Shown in pieces: positions 1 through 6,952 of a stretch of 64,000 nucleotides of DNA. The position numbers were made by a program, and so were the translations under genes. Below the pieces are notes generated by a model. That model saw only the letters and a list, made by a program, of their open reading frames with translations, made no database searches and was not told the origin of the DNA. Within the stretch, counting starts at the first letter, position 1. Each line of letters begins with the position of its first letter. The DNA is from Palsa-504 sp963800415 (lineage in GTDB: Bacteria; Actinomycetota; Actinomycetes; Streptosporangiales; Streptosporangiaceae), in the NCBI GenBank assembly GCA_963800415.1, contig CAWDBS010000072.1, positions 62,001 to 126,000 of the forward strand. The letters run 5' to 3'.

Positions 1-309
1 CCGTCGGCCAGGGCCCCGGGCATCCTCGCCGAGCCCGGCGAAACCACCGTGGCCGCCAACGGTGACCGCACGCAGTTCAAGGGCATCTTCGTCCGCTACC
101 TCTGCGACTTCTGGCGGCAGAGCCCGCGCCCGGCCTACCGCTCGTTCATCCTCGCCAATGCCCGGTCCATCTGGGACAACGCCAGAAATGCGGACAACCA
201 GTTCGGGTTTCGTTGGGGCGGTCCCTTCGACCAGCCCGATGCCAGCCGGCAGAGTTCAGCCTTGGACACGCTGAACGCCGCGGTCGCCGTCACCGCGAAC
301 CAGGCCTGA
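1..309 (+). CDS. Glycoside hydrolase family 76 protein, C-terminal end (partial)
   Basis: The reading frame is open from base 1 and ends at 309, so only about 102 C-terminal residues are present. The segment GILAEPGE, then NGDRTQFKGIFVRYL, and the closing QSSALDTLNAA match the end of the alpha/alpha barrel of GH76 alpha-1,6-mannanases, which are usually secreted. Those enzymes act on alpha-1,6-mannan backbones. The catalytic Asp pair would lie upstream of the window, so activity cannot be judged. A 65-base gap separates it from the next gene on the same strand. Confidence 0.85.
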   Translation, partial: PSARAPGILAEPGETTVAANGDRTQFKGIFVRYLCDFWRQSPRPAYRSFILANARSIWDNARNADNQFGFRWGGPFDQPDASRQSSALDTLNAAVAVTANQA

Positions 310-374
310 AGCGGCGGCCACGCGGATCCGCGTCGCGCCCGCCGGGTCCGGCCCAGCCGGATACCGTGGACTCC

Positions 375-2549
375 GTGAAAGGGATGCGGGCCCGCCCGAT
401 GCTGCTCAGTGCCCTCGCCGTGGCCGCGGTCCTGGCGGCCGTACTAACCGGCCTGGGTTCCGGCCGGGCCCAGGCGGCAGCCAAGCCGAGGACGGCCGTG
501 TCGTCGCACGTCGTAATCGTCGGCCTTTCCGGCCTTCGCTGGACCGACGTGTCCGCGTCGGCGACGCCGGCCCTGTGGAGAATGGCCCGGGCCGGGTCAC
601 CCGGGTCGCTGGTCGCCTTCGCCGTGAATCCGCACACGTGCCCCGCCGACGCGTGGCTGACACTCAACGGCGGGGACCGGGCGCAGGCCCCGCACACCGG
701 CGACGGCCTGTGTCCGGCGCTGCCGGCCGTGACCGTGCGGCCCGGTCAGGCTCGTGTCCCCGGCCCGGCGACGGTCGCGGCCATGCCCTCCCTGGTCTCG
801 TACAGCCAGCGCTTCGGGTACAGCCCCCGGTGGGGACTGCTGGCCTCTGCCGCCGGGAGCGGCAACTGCGCGACGGCCGTCGGCCCTGGTGCCGCGCTGG
901 CGCTGGCCGGCCCGGCCGGCCACGTCGGCGCCTACCTGCCCGCCGTCTCCGCCGTCAGCCGGACGGTGCTGGCTCGCTGCCCGCTGGCCGTGGTGGATCT
1001 CGGTTCGCTCCCGGACGGGTCCGGCGGCCACGGCGGCGCCCGCGCCGCCGCCGTGCGGCACGCCGACACCCAGCTCGCCGTTATCACCGCCGAGCTGCCC
1101 CGCGGCACCACGCTGATGGTGATGGGGGCCGGGTCCACCGGCATCCCGCCGCACCTGCAGGTCGTCACGATCAGCGGCCCGGCGTACCGGTCCGGCCTGC
1201 TCCGCGCCCCCTCGACGCGGCAGGCCGGGATGGTGGTGCTCACCGACCTGACGCCAACCGTGCTCGGCTGGCGCGGCCAGCCCCGCCCGACCGGGCTGCC
1301 CGGCTCGCAGATCACCCACGCTGGCCGCGGCGCGCTGGACTCTGCGGTCCGCGGGCTCATCGGGCAGGACACCACCTCCCAGGTGTGGATGAGCACGCAC
1401 GCCGTCTTCTACTGGATCTACGTCGCGGCCAACCTGGTCGTGCTCATCGGCGTAGGACTGGTCTGCTGGGGCGGCCACCCGGATCGGCGGCGGCGCCGGG
1501 CGGCGCTGTGGCGGCGCGCGGGCACCGCCGCGGGTGCGGTGGCCGCCGGATCGTTCCTGGCCAACCTGGTGCCGTGGTGGCTGATGTCGCACCCGGCGAT
1601 CTGGCAGTACGGGCTGACCCTGGTCTGGACCGCGGTGGTCGCTGCGATCGCGCTGGCCGGCCCGTGGCGGCGGGACCCGTTCGGGCCGCCCGGCACCGTG
1701 GCCCTGATAACCGTGCTGATCGTCGGGCTGGACGTGATGACCGGCTCCCGGCTGCAGCTGGGCTCGCCGTTCGGCCTGTCCGTCCTGGAGGGCGGCCGGT
1801 TCTACGGCATCGGCGGCGCCGGGGTCGGCCTGTATGCCGTCTGTACGGTCATCGCGGTGGCCTGGGTGGGCCGCAGCCTGGCCGCCGACCGGCATCGGGC
1901 GCTGGCGGCCGCGGTCGCGGTCGCGGCCCTCGCGGTCATCGCATGCGGCTGGCCGCAGTTCGGCGCCAAGGTGGGCGGCACGATCGCCATCGTCCCCTGC
2001 TGCCTGCTGCTGCTGATGGTGCTGGCCGGGATCAGGATCACCCGCCGCCGCGTCGCCATGGTCCTGGTCAGCGGCCTGACCCTGTTCGTGGTCTTCGCGC
2101 TGGTCAACTACCTCATCCCAGCCACCGGCCAATCCGACATCGGCGCCTTCGCCGGGAACTCGCTGCACGGCCATTCCGGCGGCTTGCTGCTGCGCAAGTG
2201 GAACTCCATGGTCGGCTCCCTCGCGCTCAGCCCCGAGGTCCCCCCGATCATCGTCCTGGTCGGCCTGATCCTGCTCAAACCCTCGTGGTTCAGGGTCAGA
2301 GCCGTCCCCCGCGGTTATTCCGCCGAACCGCTCCTCGCGATCACCCTGGCCATGATGTGGCTGGTCGGCGTCCTCGGCTGGTTCGCCGATGACTCGGGCA
2401 TCGCCGTCCCCGCCAACGCCCTGCCGTTGGCGCTGCCCTTGGGCATCGCCCTACTAGCGGCCGTCACGCTTCCCGGCCAGGAAGCGCCCACCCCCGGCCC
2501 AGCCGTCACAGATTCCTCCGTCACGGCCGCCTCGCCTAGCCCGAGCTAG
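375..2549 (+). CDS. Large membrane protein with an extracytoplasmic alkaline-phosphatase-like domain
   Basis: I place the start at GTG 375 (ATG 384 is an alternative). The open frame continues upstream to 213, but that part has no signal-peptide character. Residues 4-35 look like a signal peptide or first membrane helix (AVAAVLAAVLTGLG). They are followed by about 300 residues beginning VVIVGLSGLRW, with TPALWRMARAGS and STGIPPHLQ segments that recall the alkaline phosphatase/sulfatase fold. The C-terminal half carries several hydrophobic helices (for example FYWIYVAANLVVLIGVGLV). The length is about 724 residues. Proteins of this architecture are conserved and uncharacterised in actinomycetes. 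Metal-binding residues are not obvious, so enzymatic function is unproven. Confidence 0.75.
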   Translation: MKGMRARPMLLSALAVAAVLAAVLTGLGSGRAQAAAKPRTAVSSHVVIVGLSGLRWTDVSASATPALWRMARAGSPGSLVAFAVNPHTCPADAWLTLNGGDRAQAPHTGDGLCPALPAVTVRPGQARVPGPATVAAMPSLVSYSQRFGYSPRWGLLASAAGSGNCATAVGPGAALALAGPAGHVGAYLPAVSAVSRTVLARCPLAVVDLGSLPDGSGGHGGARAAAVRHADTQLAVITAELPRGTTLMVMGAGSTGIPPHLQVVTISGPAYRSGLLRAPSTRQAGMVVLTDLTPTVLGWRGQPRPTGLPGSQITHAGRGALDSAVRGLIGQDTTSQVWMSTHAVFYWIYVAANLVVLIGVGLVCWGGHPDRRRRRAALWRRAGTAAGAVAAGSFLANLVPWWLMSHPAIWQYGLTLVWTAVVAAIALAGPWRRDPFGPPGTVALITVLIVGLDVMTGSRLQLGSPFGLSVLEGGRFYGIGGAGVGLYAVCTVIAVAWVGRSLAADRHRALAAAVAVAALAVIACGWPQFGAKVGGTIAIVPCCLLLLMVLAGIRITRRRVAMVLVSGLTLFVVFALVNYLIPATGQSDIGAFAGNSLHGHSGGLLLRKWNSMVGSLALSPEVPPIIVLVGLILLKPSWFRVRAVPRGYSAEPLLAITLAMMWLVGVLGWFADDSGIAVPANALPLALPLGIALLAAVTLPGQEAPTPGPAVTDSSVTAASPSPS

Positions 2550-2671
2550 GCTCGGCGGAGCCGGCGAGATTGAGTCAAGTTTGGCAAGGGCTGATTGCCA
2601 AAAACGAGGTCGAGTGACTTCAGAGGAAGTCCGGGTCTGCTGTCTCGCGGGCAACGCCTGGCAGCCGTCAG

Positions 2672-2777
2672 ACGACATGATGGCTGTCACGACGACATGC
2701 GAAACGACAAGATTGCTGTCAAACGACATGTTCGCTGTCACGGGACAAGAGCCGACCGAACGACATGATTCCCGTCA
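2672..2777 (+). repeat. Direct-repeat array A (four 18-19 bp copies), transposon-end-like
   Basis: Four near-identical direct copies follow the pattern AACGACATGATTGCTGTCA: 2672-2689, 2703-2721, 2722-2740 and 2759-2777. A half copy lies at 2691-2699. The second and third copies abut head to tail. Multiple short direct repeats ending in TGTCA are typical of the transposase-binding ends of TnsB/Mu-type elements, and a tnsA/tnsB relic lies about 1.4 kb downstream. No convincing gene spans 2550-3098. The only open frame here (2581-2784) is made of the repeats. Confidence 0.6.
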
Positions 2778-2790
2778 CGCCTGAACGCCG

Positions 2791-2804
2791 ATAATGTACA
2801 TTAT
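2791..2804. repeat. 14-bp perfect AT-rich palindrome between the two repeat arrays
   Basis: ATAATGTACATTAT is a perfect palindrome in a GC-rich background. It sits immediately after repeat array A and 50 bases before array B. It contains TGTACA, and TnsB-type elements end in TGT/ACA, so it could mark an old element terminus or a junction of two ends. A regulator operator is an alternative reading. Confidence 0.4.
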
Positions 2805-2860
2805 GTAAAGTAAGACCTGAGCGGCCTCCTGTACTCCGCCGCGAGAGAGCTGGATGTCCC

Positions 2861-2930
2861 GTCTTAGCTGAAGTGACGCAGTCTCAGCCAATCTGACGCA
2901 TCTGCTTGTTGTCTCACCAGACCTGACACA
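2861..2930 (+). repeat. Direct-repeat array B, first cluster (three 20-bp copies)
   Basis: Three 20-base copies with the pattern GTCTCAGCCAATCTGACGCA lie at 2861-2880, 2881-2900 and 2911-2930, all in the same orientation. The first two are directly adjacent. A TGT at 2855-2857 precedes the first copy, as expected for the terminus of a TnsB-type element. Two weaker copies of the same sequence occur at 4034-4075, just upstream of tnsA, which links this array to that element. Confidence 0.6.
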
Positions 2931-3098
2931 GCAGGTGTTCGTCAGTCTCCAAATTGCCTGGCCACCACGGGTGGCGAACGTGCGTGTTCACTACGCTCGC
3001 CACCCGTGCGGACGCGTCGGCTGACCTGCGGTGATACGCCAGCGGTACCGCTGGCCAGCACGAACGTCGTCAGGACGCTCCTAGGCAGGACAGCCGGG

Positions 3099-3797
3099 TT
3101 AGCTGTCGGTGCACGAGGGCCAGTGGTCTGCTGCCCACTCCGGCCAGCCCGGCCACCCCGTCGGCGGGCTGGGAATCTCACCGCCGTCGAGTTCGGCGGC
3201 GTCAGGCACCTGGAATTGCTCCCGCCACGAGTCCACGTCGGCTTCGCTCATCGGGAATGTCTGGTGCGGTGTCATTTCCTGGCGGTGCGCGATCCCGGCG
3301 AGCTGGACGTCCTTGTCCACGGGCAGGTAGACCACCTGGCAGGAGGCCCCGGCTGAGTGGGCCAGCCACCGCAGCGCCGATCGTTCATCGCGGCCCCAGA
3401 GCCCGTAGTCGAGCACGACGCTGGTCCCCAGCCGCAGCGCCTGCAGGGCAACCGAGATAAGCCGCCCTTCCAGTGCGAACCGCTTGCCGCTGGCCATCGG
3501 ATCGCCGAACAGCGGGATCATCCAATGATCCGGGGTCAGCCGCAGCGCTCGGTTCGCCGCGGCGAGCTCTTTGGCCCGGGTGGTTTTCCCGGCTCCGGGG
3601 AGCCCGACTATCAGGAGCATCGTGGCGGCGCACGGGTCCTGCGTCACGACGGAGCCAGACCGCATCTCGGCGGGTGTCGGCGGTGACGGGCGAGACTGGC
3701 CGGGCCGGCCGTTCGTGACAGCGGGTACGGCCGCGGACGGGTGCGGGAATGGTTCTTCGTACTGTGAATGTGAATCGGATCGCTGCGACTGAGACAT
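3099..3797 (-). CDS. AAA-type ATP-binding protein (P-loop kinase-like)
   Basis: The protein is about 232 residues. The N-terminal 70 or so are low-complexity (Ser/Pro/Gln-rich). They are followed by a P-loop, LLIVGLPGAGKTT, then LTPDHWMIPLFGD and VVLDYGLWGRDER. This is the layout of small AAA_33/zeta-toxin-like ATP-binding proteins that phosphorylate small substrates. The catalytic Asp is plausible in LDYGLW. ATG at 3797 is preceded by a GGGGAG ribosome site. The frame is open to 3890, but upstream starts lack such a site. The gene lies between the two clusters of repeat family B and may be cargo of the transposon relic. Its substrate is unknown, and no antitoxin partner is visible. Confidence 0.75.
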   Translation of the reverse strand: MSQSQRSDSHSQYEEPFPHPSAAVPAVTNGRPGQSRPSPPTPAEMRSGSVVTQDPCAATMLLIVGLPGAGKTTRAKELAAANRALRLTPDHWMIPLFGDPMASGKRFALEGRLISVALQALRLGTSVVLDYGLWGRDERSALRWLAHSAGASCQVVYLPVDKDVQLAGIAHRQEMTPHQTFPMSEADVDSWREQFQVPDAAELDGGEIPSPPTGWPGWPEWAADHWPSCTDS

Positions 3798-3937
3798 GAC
3801 TCCCCTAATCAGCCAGGACGTCCGGCAGCGCAGGGATGGATACGCGAGTGGCTGCCGGCGGGACACTGATCCGGCGGTACGCCCTGGCACTGACCCCGGC
3901 AGGGGCAGGCATTGAGGCCGCGGTTACAGCAGCCTCG

Positions 3938-3960
3938 GGACCGCCGCTAAGCGGCGGTCC
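3938..3960. terminator. Strong GC hairpin, possible terminator or structural element
   Basis: GGACCGCCGC and GCGGCGGTCC form a perfect 10-bp stem around a TAA loop. No U-tract follows on either strand. It lies in the 3798-4113 interval between the kinase-like gene (transcribed leftwards) and tnsA (rightwards), so a classical terminator role is not obvious. It may be part of the element end. Confidence 0.35.
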
Positions 3961-4033
3961 GGGTAATCATCGCAGCGAAGCAACCCATCCCCTCATCATA
4001 GGCGGGGCCGTCAGCCGGCCCGCCGAGGTCTGG

Positions 4034-4075
4034 GTATCGGCCAATCTGGCTCGTTGTCTCAGTGCATCTGGCACA
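4034..4075 (+). repeat. Direct-repeat array B, second cluster (two degenerate copies) upstream of tnsA
   Basis: Two 20-base copies at 4034-4053 and 4056-4075 resemble the 2861-2930 repeats. The second reads GTCTCAGTGCATCTGGCACA. They have the same orientation as the first cluster and lie 40 bases before the tnsA frame. This is the expected position of transposase-binding sites at the element end next to tnsA. Confidence 0.5.
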
Positions 4076-4113
4076 ATCTCGCTGTATTGCAATCGACGGA
4101 TTACATCGTGTGA

Positions 4114-4875
4114 GGTGTTACGGGGGCGCTTGCGGCAGTACGGTCGTCTTCAGCGGGGTTCGGGCTGCGCTTCCTGGGGGAAGCGGACGGCCGTCTGGCT
4201 GAGCGGAAGGTTCCGCTGGCGGACGCGTGGACCACGCGGTTCGAGTACGTCCGGCCGGTCCGGGAGTTTCCTTCTTACCCGGGACGGCGGGGCTTTTCCG
4301 GGCAGTGGTGGTCCTCGACCTTGCGGGACCTGGTGGGGTTCGAGTCCTGGCTGGAACGGGACCGGGTCATGGTTCTTGACTTCTCTCCCGAGGTAGTGGC
4401 CTTCTCCTCGCAGCCGTTCTGGCTGACCTGGCGGGCAGGGACGAAGAACCGGCGGCACGCCCCGGACTACTTCGCCCGGCTGGCCGACGGCACCGGCCTG
4501 GTGATCGATGTCCGGGCCGATGACGACATCGAGCCGAAGGACGCCGAGGCATTCGCGGCGACCGAGGAAGCATGCCAGTCCGTTGGCTGGGCCTACCAGC
4601 GAGTCGGGGCCGTCGATCCGGTACTGGCCGCGAACCTGCGGTGGCTGTCGGACTACAAGCACCCCCGCACCTTGAATCCCGGTCACGCGAGCGTGCTGAA
4701 GACCACATTCGCGCAGCCTGCCCCGCTGATGGAGGCGGCGGAGAGCGCAGGCGACCCGATCGCGGTGCTGCCGTCGGCGTTCCACATGCTGTGGTCCGGA
4801 GAGCTTCATGCCGACCTGGCCGACGGGCCGCTGAGCGGATCAACCCTGGTGAGCGCCGCAGGTGAGGGCAGGTGA
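4114..4875 (+). CDS. tnsA: TnsA-like heteromeric transposase endonuclease subunit, 5' end uncertain
   Basis: The protein segment from GFGLRFLGEADGRL onward, with FPSYPGRRGF, VGFESWLERD, VVAFSSQPFW and HAPDYFARLADGTGLVIDVR, matches actinobacterial TnsA-like proteins. TnsA cuts the 5' ends of the element during Tn7-like transposition. The endonuclease core E...D...K/R is visible around FESWLERD and HAPDYFARL. The frame opens after a stop at 4111, but no ATG/GTG/TTG occurs before TTG 4321, which is inside the conserved domain. GTG 4115 in the neighbouring frame would give a start if a frameshift lies near 4155. The stop overlaps the start of tnsB (GTGA). The gene is therefore recognisable but probably damaged at its 5' end. 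Confidence 0.75.
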   Translation, partial: GVTGALAAVRSSSAGFGLRFLGEADGRLAERKVPLADAWTTRFEYVRPVREFPSYPGRRGFSGQWWSSTLRDLVGFESWLERDRVMVLDFSPEVVAFSSQPFWLTWRAGTKNRRHAPDYFARLADGTGLVIDVRADDDIEPKDAEAFAATEEACQSVGWAYQRVGAVDPVLAANLRWLSDYKHPRTLNPGHASVLKTTFAQPAPLMEAAESAGDPIAVLPSAFHMLWSGELHADLADGPLSGSTLVSAAGEGR

Positions 4876-6090
4876 CGATATCCCGGCCGACGGAGATGGG
4901 TGCGGGCGACGAGGTCCGTCTCGGCGACAGGACCGCCACCGTCGTGGCCGTGACCGGCACCGGAATGCAGCTGCAGGACATCACCGGGCAGCAGTTCACC
5001 ATCACCCGGGGCGAGCTGCTCGCCAGCCCTGGTTTCCAGGTCATCACGGGCGAGGACAGCGCCTCTTCCCCCGTCCGGCCTGCTGGACGGCATCCCCGAG
5101 GAAGCAGCGGAGAAAGCCCGCTGGTGGGAACGGCACATCGCCGAGGTCCTGACGGGGGTTTCCCCGGGGACGGCTGAGCCGAGACCGGAATACGACCCGA
5201 TGGCAACGACACTGCGGCAGCGGGAACTGGCCAAGGTCGCGGAACTGCGGTCCGCCGGCCACCAGGTCGCTCTGCGGACGTTCCAGCGGATGCGGCGCAA
5301 CTACGAGGCCAGCGGACCCTGGGGAGTGGTCGACGGACGGCTCACCAGGCCGTCGTCACCGACAGGCAAGGCGGACGAGAAGGTCGTCGATGCGGTCCGC
5401 CAGGCGGTGCGGGAGCAGACTGATGCCTCGACCGGCACGGTCGACCGGGTACGGCGGCGGACCGAGCAGATCCTGGCCGAGGCCGGAACAGACCCGGCTG
5501 ACGTGATGCCGTCCCGGGCCAGCTTTTACCGCCTGGTCAAGAGTGTGTCCGAGGGCAAGCACACCTTCGGGTCGGCCCGCACCCGCGGGTCGCTGGCCAA
5601 GCAGCCGGACGGGCCGTTCGGGACCGTGACGGCATTCCGGCCGGGCCAGTGGATGCAGATCGACTCCTCCCCGCTGAACATCGCGGTCCGGCTCGACAAC
5701 GGGCTGACTGACCGGGCCGAGCTGACGTGGATCATCGACCTGACGACTAGGTCGATCCCGGCGGCGGTGCTGTCTCCCTCGACCAAGTCCGTCGATGCCG
5801 CCCTGCTGCTGGCCCGATGCCTGACGCCGGAGCCGATGCGGCCCGGCTGGGCGGACGCCCTGCGGATGTCCCGGTCGGTGCTCCCGCACCGGCGGCTGAC
5901 CAGCATTGACCAGCGGCTGGCGGACGCGGCGGCCCGGCCGGTGATCGTGCCGGGCACCATCGTCTGCGACCACGGCAACGTGTTCATGTCGCAGGCGTTC
6001 CGCAACGCCTGCCGGGCGATGGGCATCAACTTCCAGCCCACCCACAAGGGCTCCCCCTGGGAGAAAGGCACCGTTGAGACCAGCTTCAAC
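4872..6090 (+). pseudogene. tnsB: TnsB-like DDE transposase, frameshifted and 3'-truncated
   Basis: The start GTG 4872 overlaps the tnsA stop. The first frame (DEVRLGDRTATVVAVTGTG) breaks near 5065-5080. Homology resumes in another frame as SGLLDGIPEEAAEKARWW and runs on through FGSARTRGSLAKQPDGPFG. DDE catalytic residues are visible: Asp in QWMQIDSSPL, Asp in VCDHGNVF and Glu in GTVETSF. Homology stops right after that Glu, so the C-terminal part that binds TnsC and packs the strand-transfer complex is missing. The frame runs directly into a thioesterase fragment. TnsC and TniQ genes are absent. The enzyme should be inactive. Confidence 0.8.
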
Positions 6091-6129
6091 GTCTTCCCGC
6101 CGGCGGCTGATGTTCCCGCTCCAGCTCAG

Positions 6130-6563
6130 GAAGTCCCGGATGTCAGGGAGCAAGACGACGGCTGGGTCGCGCCGTTCCTGCGGCCCGTCCGCGGTGCCGT
6201 GCTGGACCAGGAGATCTTCGCCACCAGGACAGGCCTGGAGCTGATGCGCGAGCTGGTCAGCGGTGAGCTGCCGCTGTCGCCCGCGGCCCTGTTGCTAGGC
6301 GCACGGCCCATCGAGGCCGGCGAGGGGACCTGCACCTTCTCGATGCAGGCAACCGGCTGGCTGACCTCGCCCACCGGCCTGGTCCTGGGCGGGGTGACCG
6401 CGTGCCTGGCTGACTTCGCGCTCGGCGCCGCGGCCGCGGCCTGGCCGCTGCCCGCGCCGAGGTAACCGACAGCGAAGCGAGGCTGCTGGCGCTGGCCGAC
6501 GCCTCGGCACTGATCCTCCCGGGCCGTCGCGCCGACCTGTCCGATGCACCGCCGCTGGGCTGA
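6130..6563 (+). pseudogene. PaaI-family hotdog thioesterase remnant with an internal deletion
   Basis: In the tnsB frame, DGWVAPFLRPVRGAVL, ELMRELVSGELPLSPAALLLG and GLVLGGVTACLADFALG are the N-terminal half of a PaaI-type acyl-CoA thioesterase. This frame stops at 6465. The family's C-terminus (AEVTDSEARLLALADASALI) follows in a different frame and ends at 6563. The central strands between LGA and RGRGLA, roughly 40-50 residues, are missing. The gene also has no start codon of its own, because its 5' end is fused to tnsB. Two deletions therefore meet here. Confidence 0.75.
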
Positions 6564-6804
6564 CACGGCCCCAGAGCCCAAGACAAGCTCACGGCTGCGG
6601 ACCCTGAGGACAGCAGCGCAGGCACCAGAGGCTGCCCGGCGCGATGCGCGGACAGTCCCTGCTGATCCGGCGTCCCGCGGCCGGGCCAGCTCGTCACACG
6701 CTGGTTGCCGGCCACCACATGAGCTGGTCGGCGGGGGTCAGCCTGTTCACCTGGTATCACCCCCGGTTCCCCGGCCAGTGTCAGGCACCGTCCGGGGCCA
6801 GGCC

Positions 6805-6820
6805 AGGGACTTTCGGCCCT
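6805..6820. promoter_or_regulatory. Possible DosR/OsdR-like box upstream of the serine hydrolase
   Basis: AGGGACTTTCGGCCCT is a 16-base imperfect palindrome (GGGAC...GCCCT) about 130 bases before the serine hydrolase start. It resembles dormancy-regulator (DosR/DevR-type) boxes of actinobacteria. The rest of 6564-6952 shows no gene that I can support. Confidence 0.3.
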
Positions 6821-6952
6821 CCCGGCAGGAGCCGGTCGCCTCTTCCTTCCGGCCCGGAGCCGGGCAACGTGAGGTTAGGCCAACGCCGGTTTTGGGCCAT
6901 CGCCGTCGGGACTCGGCCCGGGAGTCCGGCCAGCTAGGTAGATGGGGGAGCT

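Noticed and set aside
597..2174. 525-residue open frame on the minus strand opposite the membrane protein
   Set aside because: Its composition (Gly/Gln/Arg/Asp-rich, no hydrophobic core) is that of an antisense shadow in high-GC DNA. The plus strand has a signal peptide and helices.
2581..2784. 67-residue ORF in the repeat array
   Set aside because: It is made almost entirely of the direct repeats and has no homology or ribosome site.
2672..2930. CRISPR array
   Set aside because: Repeats are 18-20 bp, some directly adjacent without spacers, and degenerate. There are no cas genes. They fit transposase-binding sites better.
3099..6090. CRISPR-associated or TniQ-guided transposon
   Set aside because: There is no Cas12k, Cascade or tniQ gene nearby; only TnsA/TnsB remains, so guided targeting cannot be claimed.
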